Below, one piece after another: positions 23,201 to 34,448 of a stretch of 64,000 nucleotides of DNA (position 1 is the first letter of the stretch; each line of letters opens with the position of its first letter). A model generated the notes under the pieces. It ran no database searches. It was given only the letters and a program-made list of their open reading frames with translations, and was not told the DNA's origin. Both the position numbers and the translations under genes were made by a program. Source of the stretch: Tretioscincus oriximinensis. Its lineage: Eukaryota; Chordata; Lepidosauria; Squamata; Gymnophthalmidae. Location: NCBI GenBank assembly GCA_022410635.1, contig JAJVDF010000430.1:110763-174762 (forward strand), given 5' to 3'.

Positions 23201-26200
23201 ACACATTCTATATACTCATGCACATAAAAAGGAGAAATGTAGCTCCATGCTGGAATGGGCTGCAGAAGTGATGGGCTTCCATTGTTTAACGCCACAAACT
23301 AAGGGCTACCAATGTTATCAGCAGCTGAATCCTGTTGGACCATTTCAGGCTTCCACTTGGGCAGAATTTCTGCCTCTTGCTCCTCCTAGTTATCTCTGCC
23401 ATGTTTATTTTTTATTTGTTACATAGTTGTTTTTTATAATTGAGAATATGTTGTACTGTTTTATAAATTTTGAATTAAAAAATAGAACTGGATACAAATA
23501 CAGGTCCTCTAATTTAATATGCTAGGTAAGTGTCTGTAATTTGCTTTTAGCAACTAATTAATCTTTCTTTCCAATTCCTTTGTAGACTGCATTGATGGAA
23601 TACATGCCAGAAGGACACAATCCAGTTCCCCACTGGGAGAACTTTTTGATCATGGGCTAGACAGCTGGGCTTTATCAATCATCTTTTTTTCTGTCCTTTC
23701 CAATATTTCACAAAACAATGACAAAGGGGGAATTTCTGTGTACACCATGTATTTTTTTATGTGTGTAAATTTATTAAATTTTACAATGACACAATGGGAA
23801 AAATATAACACTGGAATTTTTTTTCTTCCATGGGGATATGAGTTAGGCGAAATGGTAAGCATTTATGATTTTTAAAATTCAGTTTAGTTTTTGTTTCTGA
23901 AGTATAAAAAGGATCAATACTTTTGGCTACAGATTTACATAAGAAATTACATTTATTTGCATTGTTACATTTTTATCTTCGTATAGGAAAAGTCTGAATC
24001 ATCTTTGTTCTGCATTCTCACTAGGAGGAAAAATGGGCATGAAAGCTTTGCTGCTCTGTGCTTTACTCTGATTAAAAATGGTTTTGCCATCCACCTTTTG
24101 CACAACCACAAAGTGTCTGAGTGGCATTCACTCAAAGCCATCGCAAGTGCAGCTTAACACAATTCATGTTAAGTGCACTCTGGGGATGGTTTTCCATGTG
24201 CTTCAATTGGACAGCAAGTTCTTGGGGACCTTCCGACAAAGCCAGAATCACACCCGAGGTTCGGGGTCTATGGCAGCAAGGAGATCTCAGTGGATCGCTT
24301 GCTGTTGTTGCTTGGTTTTGGCAGCAGTTTGCTCCAGCCTAAGAAATTTAAACTGCCAGCAAAAGACAACAGAAGCAGCAGTTTGAGGCACAGCTAATCC
24401 TCAACGTGACAATCTAATTTTTGCTTGTAAAGCAAAGATTTGTAAAGTGGGAGTCATAATTTATTATTTATTTATTTATTTATACTTATACCCCGCCCTA
24501 TACCCGAAGGTCTCAGGGCGGCAAAAACAGTAAAACATCACTACAAAAATTAAAACAGTATAAAACAATATTTAAAGTAGGGATAGAGATGACATAGAAA
24601 TAGTGCTTTGAACACTCAACTTTTAAGATTATGGCCTAAAACTGAGTTCTTGTTAACAATTGTTAACTCATAAGGTGGGAGGTTATAAAGTGGGGTTTAA
24701 CTTTGGCCAAATTATGATAGAGTGGAGGTGGTAAAAGAAGCAGTTTTTAGAACTGTGAATTGAATACAGTTGCCCCCCCACTGATTCATTAAGCTTCCAG
24801 CTCCATTTAAAATCCATTTTGCAAATCATGAAAGTACTCCCCCCTCTGGATTATACGGAAGCTGCATGCACCCAGTGCAAAGCCACATAGCCTTCACTTC
24901 CATTTCCCCCCCCTCATTGTAACTCAGCCCGTATGTGTTATTGTAAAATATTGCATTTTCTGGATCTGGCAACACTGCAGTAACTCCCTGGACAATGGGT
25001 TCTAAAATGCTATAGGAATTGCTGTTCAGTGGTTCATGTGTGTCTTAACCATAGTGATCCCATGAACCATAGAATGCAGGACTCCACTACTCCGTGTTGG
25101 TTGCTTCTGTGATATTGGATGATTCCACACGTATCTGCAGAGATTCTTAGGAACACACCCAGCTGCTATTGGACCAGGGGTGGGGTGAGTTTCCAGTCAA
25201 CCCCCAACCCCTGAAGTGGATGCTTCCACCTTTAAAAAGTCCAGTTGCTAGCCTCACAGCTAAAATAAACGAAACTAGCTCTCTCAGAAGCAGACTGAAA
25301 ACAGAAAAAACTGAATAACATTTACACTGTGAGGCTAGCGCAAATGGAAATTGGTTTCCATTTGGATTCTGAGTTCTTAAACATGCACAGATCACTTTCA
25401 CTGTTTTCTTAAGAATGTTAGTGTTTATTTCTTATGTTTCTATTACATAAAATCATTTACAATTTCATTCTCCAATTATTGTCCCATGTATTATTCTCCA
25501 CCCTCCCTGTCCTTGTTTTCTTTTTTTTCTCTAAACTATCTAATATCTAGTCCACTTTCTTGTACTATATAATAAATCCTCATGTAGTATTTATTTATTC
25601 TTGTTTAGAATTCCCCCCATAAACTCCTTTAATTTCCTCCCATCGCAACCATTCCATTATATACAATCTCTTATCTCCTTTTACTTAATTCTTTAGATGC
25701 TGTTCAACACATACCTTTAATCCGTCTTCTGCACAGAAGAACTGGACTAAACTAGGCAAAACCTTTTTTCCCCATGGTTTAATCCAGTTTTTCAGAACTG
25801 AAGATGGATGAAAAGTACGTGTTGGAACAGCCTTCTTCCAGAGAGGGTTCTGGGCACTGTTTCAAAGCAAAAGCAGCATTAAGATAATTTGTACACTGTT
25901 AAAAATATGAATTAAAGTAGTTTTCTCCCTTTTTACCTTTAGTTTACAGTAGGTGCTTACCTATTGACAGTTATTTATGGAACTGAAATCTGGCACCGGC
26001 CTTTAATATTTGGTTATTATCTCATAGAGCCAGTCATATTTATCAATATAGGTAAGTAAGATTTAATTATTATAATGGTATTTGGCTTCTCAAACACATC
26101 TAATCTTTCTCTAAGAGCAAAACAACAAATTTTCTTGTTTTAAAGAATTATTAATATGCTCCCTGCTTTAGTAGCACTGACTGAGGCCCTGTCCCCACGG

Positions 26201-29200
26201 AGCCGTCTTTTTGAGTATATCTCAGAATAGGAATGTGTCATCTACATGCTAGTGTAGGCTGTGGCAGGCTCCGAATGGGGCCTGCCACAGCCTACACTGG
26301 CATGTGGATGACCAAGCTCTGTACCAAGATATAAACCAGAATAAGGTTCTGGGGACAGGTCCTCTGAATTACTGCATGTAACCGTTAAAAAGACATCAGA
26401 TCACGTTTTAAGGTTAGTTTTTGAAAAGAACCTGTTTGCTACTACATATTTTAAAGCTTTAACCAATTTTCCACAAATCTTCTTATCACGCTAAGGAGTC
26501 TGAAATAAAGCTTTGTTGTGACCCATCAAGCACAAGAAGGACACGAATGGCTCAGTTGCTAAGATGACGGTCTCTTGTCTGAGAGATGGGGTTTCGAGGT
26601 CCTGTGTCGGACCTGGGGAGGGATGAGCACTTTCTACTAGCCTGTAGCTCTAGGCAACCCAGCTATTTGAAAGCAAGAATTGCAAGAAACTGCAACTGAT
26701 TGCAACTAGATAAATGGGAACTACCACAACCTGGTGGGGAAAAAATACCCTTGTAAGCCGCTTTGAGTCCCTTCGGGTGAGAAATGTGGGGTATAAAAAC
26801 CCAGTTCTTCTTCTTGATTTTTTTTCTTGTTAAATTGATTGCTGTAACTCTTGAACAAAGAGGAAGACAATTGAGTAAAAAAGATATGCTGTACTTTTTG
26901 ACTAGTGAAGATTTCATCTTTTTAAAGCATCATTCTTTTTCATGTTGATAAATCAAAGATTTCCTATTAAATCAAATATCCTACCATCATTTTATTTACG
27001 CATTCGTTTCTTAAAAACGATATACAACCCTCCCTTCACCATTGCTCCCAGAGCGGGTAACAAAAGATAAATAAATATTAATAAAGTATTTTAAAAGATC
27101 CATGGCATAGATCCAAACATTTAAAAAGATCCATTAGCATTTTTAATATGTGTACTGAGTTTATTTCCAGGACCTTGTAAGATCCCTAGATTTCCTTGCA
27201 CCAAGGAAACCAAAATAAATAAATAAATGAAGTCTACTGAAGGGACTGCTGTCATTGCACTTCTAATATATCATCTCATTAAACTAGATGTAAGAAATTT
27301 CAGAGAAATAGCCGTTTTAGTCCAGTAGAAAGTTCAGCAAAGGGGGCCAGTAGCGCTTAGAGACTTAACAGGAGAAAAGTGGGTGGCATCAGCTTTCATA
27401 GATACATCTACTTCTTCAGATGCATCTGACCCTAACATTAGTCCCTCAGCATCTGAAGAAGTAGACGTGTCTACAAAAGCTTATGCCACCCACTTTTCTC
27501 CTGTCAGTCTCAAAGTGCTACTAGTCCCTTTGTTAGATGTAAGAAAACAGTTTAAGCTGATGGAAAATATATAGTATGTTTTTGGCACAACATTTTAGGA
27601 AGTATTACAGAAAAGTCCCTTTAGTCCCTTTGTCTCTTTTCCTTTTATCCGAGATTGCAAGGCTGCAAGTAAGGATTTTACTCATCATTGCTGCCTTTTT
27701 CCTGTGTACATTCAACAGAAAAAAGCAGCTGTTGGGAACTGTCTGCAGCTGGGCAGGAAAGGAATCAGAAGCAGAAAAAGTCTCAGCCATTCTCGCAGGT
27801 TATGTCCACATCTCCTGGAATGATGTTTTTCCCCTTCCCCTTGCTGATTTATTCTTCCAGTCTGATCCTGACTTAAATTTTTGGTGTCACTGTGATTTAT
27901 GCCAATAAAGGCTATGATGATGATGATGGTGTCACTGTGATTTTGCTTTTTTTTTCCAAGACAGGATAATAACCAATGTCACTTGGGCACATATAGTAAA
28001 ATAATTATTTGCAGTTTATCACAGCCAGCAAACTAGACTTACCATTTAAAAAATAAAAAAGGAGTTCATGGATGAATATGCACAATACAAAGGTAACTGC
28101 ATAAAACAGATTTAAAACTGCTCCCCTTCCAGTTTATAGTGCAAGAGCAGGTGCGATGAGCAGGAAAGGGAGGAGGTTTTCCTGGTCCTGGCATTCTCAA
28201 AGCCAAATTTAAGAAGAGTCTGTTTTTATACCCTTTTTTTCTCAACGCGAAAGGAATCAAAACGGCTTACATAAACGTCTCCTCACAAAAGACACTTTGT
28301 GAAGTAGGTGGGGCTGAGAGAGTTCTGAAGAATTGTGTCTAACCCATGATCACCCAGCTGGCTTTTGTGGAGTGCAGAATCAACTAGGGAGACTGCCAGA
28401 GTCTGACATTCTAAACACACCAGACTGGCTTTCCATTCAAGGCTTTGTAGTGCCGTTCGGAGACAAGGAAGTTTAGGAGGGCCTCTTTTGTGCCCTTTCC
28501 CATCCTGTGCTTTGGGCTAAAGCACTGGTTACACCTCTGTCCTATCCCACCTTGGATCTATATAACTCCTCTTTGGAAGTATATTTCCCTGGATCTAGGA
28601 GGTAAATTATGCCCTAACTATGGGTGATTCCTGATTGGCTGCAGCAACAGAAGCCCCGCCTCTAAAGACCTTTATAAGCCCACAGAGGCAGCCATATTCC
28701 TAGTCCTTCTGTTGCTGTTCAGCCAGAAGCTTTTATCCGAGTCACTGACCTTTCAGGCCTATAGCTGTTGGATTCTAATTCTAATGCTGATAGAGATAAT
28801 ACTCCTGTAATTAATAGAGGATCCCTGTGGACAGTGCCACAGATCCGGCGTTTTTTGCCAGAACGCCACGAGAGCACAGATTGAACAATTCCGAGCTCTG
28901 AGTGATGTTTTTATTTCAACGGTTAGTGCGCCTCTAGCTCCAAGTCTCCCTCATTCAGAGCAGTTTGAAGGTGTAGACGCTTCAGCAGCCCCCCCCTCAT
29001 TCCGTGCGGTTTGAGGGTGTAGTGAGAGCTGATCGCGACCCCCCACTTGTCCACTCAAATTTGAACTATGAAAAAGGGGTCACTGATATTTCAGGCAGCC
29101 GCCGATGACTAGCAGCCAGCAAAAGAGGCTCATGGTGGATCAATGTGATTTGGGCGCTACGGTGGAGATTGGGCAAGAATCTACCAGCCTAGATTTTTCA

Positions 29201-32200
29201 ACACAAATCAGATTGGTCGTGGCCAAGTACTTTGACTCTTGTACACAGCCCTCCAATACTACCCAGCGCAGCTGTTTGGGCCAGAATCTCCAGGGGGGCC
29301 GCCTGCCCTGCCTGTCGCCCAGATTCCAAAAGGTGGCAAGAGGCCTGCACTGGCATTCCCTTTGTTCTTGCTAGGGGAAGCAGCCCCGTTTCACGTTGAA
29401 CTAATGTCACAAAGCGAGGAGGAGGCTGAGCATAGACTGCCGAAGTCATGGCAAAGCCAATTGTGAAACCTGGGTCTGGCGCAAATGCAAAAGACAAAAC
29501 GTCATCTGTCAGAGCCCACAAGGATGGAACCAAGACAGCCTCCGTAGACAAGATGTCATTGTGTGCTGATAAAGCGGCTAAAAATCTAAGAAAAGTAAAG
29601 ACTCCCATAAACGCAGTTCTCAAGCGGATGACCAGCCTTCGTAAGAGGTTCTCAACAAAGAGGATGGCTCTCAACTGCTCCTGCTTGTCACGGCGCCTTG
29701 TGTACCAACCGCTGCTGGATTGGGAATGTCTTCACCGGACGCCTTACCCTTGCGATGCGAGCATCACAAGACAGAGTATAAAACAAACCATCTACATTAC
29801 CTGTCAGAGGAGAGGAACTCATCACCCGAACTCGCACGTCCGCTGTCTTCAGATGTGTCTTCTGAAGATGAGTACCCTAGACAAAAACACCTGCTTGAGG
29901 ATTGGTTCTCTGACTTCTCGGTGGAGAATGAGGAAGAGGAGAGACAGGATGCAACATTCCGCTTCTTTAAACCGGACTTTTATCTGAAACTCATGGAAAA
30001 ATTAATGGCTACCCTTAGCCTAAAACAGGCAAATTCAGTACCAGAAAAACTGGCAAAAGAAAGGGAAAATGTCATGTTACCTTCATATAACAATCCAAAT
30101 TTGTCAAAGAACTTTTGCTGAAAGAATGGCAGACCCCAGCCAAACTGGTCCCCCTCCTCTCCTGCTGAGGAAGCTTTCGGAACTGACATGGGGGAACCCT
30201 AAGCTATGGCAGGTGCCCCTTGCTGATGCGGATGTCACCACTCTTTTATCTCATTGAGCAGCACCAAAGATGGTGACACCCTTTTGAGAGACCAGGATAA
30301 ATAACTGGAGGGTTTCCTCAAACGAGGTTTTGAAGCTTTATCTTATTTCAGCAAGGTCTAATGCTACCATGACCCTCTTCTCTAGGGCCACATTTAAATG
30401 GTCGGATGCTCTGCTGCAAGACTCGCTTTTACTGCCCATCTTTGTCCAACCTATAAGATTCATACAGCAGGTGTTAGCTCTATCTTCAGATGTCACTCTA
30501 GATCTCATGCTCCTGGACAGCAAGACCATGGCTCTGAATGTTGCAGCCAGACACGCCTTGTCGCTAAGGTTTTGGGGAACAGACTCCCAGGCAACACCTT
30601 TGTCAACACACAAACATATTTCTAAATTCCTAAAAGCTGTTAAACAGAATGAGCTGCCAGTACAGCACTGCTTCCCTACATGGAGGTTAAATGTAATTCT
30701 TCATGCTCTAGCAAAGCCACCATTTGAACCATTTCAGAATGCATCATTATGACTCTTGATTCTGAAAACAGTTTTCTTGATAGCTATTGTGTTGTAAGAA
30801 GGGAATCTGAAATTGCCACTCTTTCTATTCTTCCCCAGTGTTTTAGGAAGACATCGGGCGCTCTAATCTGACCTGACCCTCTCTTTCTTCCCAAGGTTTC
30901 TTCCCGTTTTCACTTAGAGCAGGAGGTTGTGCTGCCTACATTTTGCCCCAAGCCTTACTCCCCAAAGGAGATCTATTGGCACTCCTTGGATGTCAAACGT
31001 TCAATGCTCACTTACCTGAAAAGAACTAAACCATTCAGAAAGTCAGAAGCCTTGTTTATTTTATAGCACCGCACAAAAGGAACTCAAGCCAAGGCTAGAA
31101 CCGGAGCCTCTGGGTTAAAGGAACTTAGCAAGATGGCATATTCCCTTTAAGGGAACGTTCCACCATTGAGGGTGTCAGCAAATTCCACCAGGTCAGCCTC
31201 AGTGTTGGCAGCTCTTTATAATCGAGCTTCTGTCAGAGACATATGTGAGGCTGCTACTTGGTCCTCTTTTAATACATTCATCAGACATTATAAGCTGGAT
31301 TTCACATATTCGGATAGGGCAGGCTATGGGAGGCGTATCCAACAATACATTCTAGATGATGACAGAGAATAATTTGATGCAGTATTGCCATAGCCCCTCC
31401 CTATTGAGTCTGTTTCGGTGTTAAACCTGGCTACGTCCCATCGTTAGGGCATCACTTATCTCCTAGATCCAGGGAAAGGAGCACCCCATTATCATACTTA
31501 CCTGTGGGGTGGAGGTAAGTGATGCCACCCATCCCTTTGGCTCTTTTCGTCTACAGTAGAGTAGGCAATGCTCGGTTACCATTCTGGCCTTCGGATGGCA
31601 GTATATGTATGCGTACTATTTACATAAGTGTTATAAACACACTTACATGCTAGTTATTCTCTCGTAATTCATTTCATGTTGACGAGTTTCAAAATATATT
31701 TTCTTCTTGAACATTGTTCTACCTGTGTGGTACTTTATAAGTTGAGAATTGTTCATTCAATAAATGGTTCTTGAGTCAGTTGTCATTTTGTTTCTTGTTT
31801 TAATTTAACTTTTCTTTATTTCACATCTTGAGAAGGACTGGGAATATGGCCGCCTCTGGGGGCTTATAAAGGTATTTAGAGGCGTGGCTTCTGTTGCTGC
31901 AGCCAATTAGGAATCACCCATAGTTAGGGCATCACTTACCTCCTAGATCCAGGAACACCATTCCACAAGTAAGATGTTGTGAGGGAGAGAAAGAAATAAA
32001 CAAAGTTGCAATCTACCTGGATTCAGGTTAGCATGAATGTTAACTGATATGTGGTATAATTTTCCTTTTATCTGAGTTTGCAAGGCTGCAAGTAAGGATT
32101 TTATCATTGCTGCCTTTTTCCTGTGTACATTTAACAGAAAAAAGTAACTATCAAATGACAAAAATCGATGCAGTGTTCTGCAGAATGTCCTATGATCTGC

Positions 32201-34415
32201 CTTTGATTAACCCAGAATGTTAATGTTTGACAAGCAGATAGGGAAGCATCTAATTTGACACATCTTAAACCCTCTTTTATTTAGGTCAGTATTGCTTCTA
32301 CTTGGTGCTGAATACTGAGCATGAAATGATCNTTTCACAAATATATACTGAATGTTACTAGGCGTTGTCATAAGCAGTTAGTGCTGTAGACAAATCTGGT
32401 ATAGAAGGATATTTGCTATTTTGTTCTTATCGAGTTTATAGTCTTCAGGTTAGGCATTTAAATTCAGGTCTTGCATTACATAAATGAGAAGAATGANCTC
32501 TCACACTTCTTATTATCATACCTTACACATCTCATTTTATGGCATTTATTACTAGGCCCTGCAGACTAATGGACAGTGGTTGTTACTGTGATCAATACTT
32601 GTCAAAGTTTGCTAGATTATTAATATATTAGTGGAATTACCCCATTGGCTCTATCTAGCTCCTGCCCCCTTGCTTCCATCTATTCTTTCACCCACTCCCT
32701 CCCTCCCTTGCCTTTTCCATACCTCTTTCACTTGCTGCTTCATTCTTTCTTTCCACTTTCCATTGTTTCTTCTCCCTTCCCTTCTTTCATTTCACTCCTT
32801 CCTTTGCTCTTCCTTTTCTTACTTTCCCTCAGAGTACCGGTCCCAGTATTGAACCCTGGATTCACATCTTTCCACCCAGAGGACTCTCCGTTTATTACTT
32901 CCCAATGTTTTCTGTTTTTTTTAGCTAGTTTCCAACACAGTACTCTGGTTTCAGGAGGCTGCCAAGGTTCCAAGCCCTGTCACTGGTCTCTGAAGGCTGC
33001 CAAAGTTCCAAGCCCTGTCACTAGTCATTATACCTCAGAATGTTGAACTCTCCCACATGCCTTTTATTATAAGTACAGATTTTTAAAAGCATTCTTATGG
33101 TTCCAAGAAATTTGATGCATATATTGTATCAATAGCTATTAGAATAGTAAACAGGCAGTATTGCTGAAATACCATTTGCAGGNAGCCAAGATCAGGTGAG
33201 GGTTTTTTCTTCTTCCACTTGAGTCTGTCCTAATGCAATTGTTGGGCCAGGACAATTGCAGGGCTCCTCTTGTGTTCTTACTTTTCCATGGTGCTAGGCA
33301 AGTACATCTATTGCTTTGATACAGATGTTGTGACTGAGAGACATAATACAAACGACTTCAGATGTTGTGGCCATTTATTTGCACATTTCTCTTTTTAAAT
33401 GTTTTAAACGTTTTAAGACTTTTGTCTGTGACAAGTTATCTTTTCCATTGCGCGGTTTGAGAAGAAGAATAAACATTTCCATTCACCACATTGGTATTTT
33501 ATCTAGAGAGAGCCTTTTGCTGGGATCAGGGCAACAGACTTCACGTTTATTAAAATCCTACCTCTCCTTCGTGTATCTATCATTGCATTAATAATATAAC
33601 TTTCCTTCAAAGTATGTGTTAAAGTACCAGCTACGTAAATCAGAATGTTTCAGAGTGTTTTGTGAAATACTGAGCTGATTTATACAGTACAAAAACTGCA
33701 TTATTTTCTTTTTACTACTATTTTTTCCTGCTGAGGAATGGGGAGGTATGGTAGTATAGTTCATAGCAAAGCCAAAGGACTGCAAACGTAGCCTTAATCT
33801 TACGTGGGGATTGCTGACGTGGTCTACTAGATCTAGCTGATAGGCAACAATAAAAACCAACATATGAACACATGAAAACCAAATTAACATACTAAAAAAA
33901 CATTGTCTGAGGGTAGGGATGGTAGAACAGTGTTTTCAGCTAAAACCCAAAATAAATGCAGCTTCAATGCGTCTGCAAGCATTTTCTGAATACACACAAA
34001 GATTGTGATTGACGCGCACCATATTCTGAGGCTGCCACAGAGAACGCCTTATCCCAGGATCTTAAAGCAGATTTTAAGGCACGAGCAGGTTGATATGGCA
34101 TTCCTTTAAATATTTGGTCTATTGAAATTGGGTGAGTGGGCAACAAAGTGGCAAATGCATTTCAACTTAAGCAAGTGCAAAATCATGCACATTGGGGCAA
34201 AGAACCCCAGTTCCTCCTACCACCTGATGGGAACCAAGCGTCCTGTGACTGAGCAGGAAAGGGATCTTGGGGTGTTGGTGGACAGTTCAATGAAGGTGTC
34301 ATACCAGTGTATAGCAGTAAAAAAAAAGAAGCAAATTTAATATTAGGAATAATTAGGAAAGGAATAAAAAATCAGCAAATGTTGTTTTGCCTCTTTATAA
34401 ATCTGTGGTGAGGCT

Positions 34416-34448
<33 letters not shown>

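Larger units (their letters stand above)
28588..31953 (+). mobile_element. DIRS-like tyrosine-recombinase retrotransposon, non-autonomous
   Basis: Inverted terminal repeats of 123 bases (28588-28710 and 31831-31953, starting cctggatctaggaggtaa) are about 90 percent identical. A further inverted copy of the terminal word lies internally (about 31442-31477), as expected of the internal complementary region of DIRS elements. Inside are a gag-like region (29100-30752) and a tyrosine recombinase C-terminus (31166-31372). The reverse transcriptase and RNase H part is absent. No target-site duplication is visible, fitting recombinase-mediated insertion. Confidence 0.78.

Noticed and set aside
26535..26610. 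tRNA-like A and B boxes suggesting tRNA genes (also at 1431, 36665, 38520, 52682)
   Set aside because: No cloverleaf can be completed. Each is continuous with a SINE body and tail.
32631..33046. 133-codon Ser/Leu/Pro-rich open frame
   Set aside because: It arises from a C/T-rich tract and has no splice or domain support.
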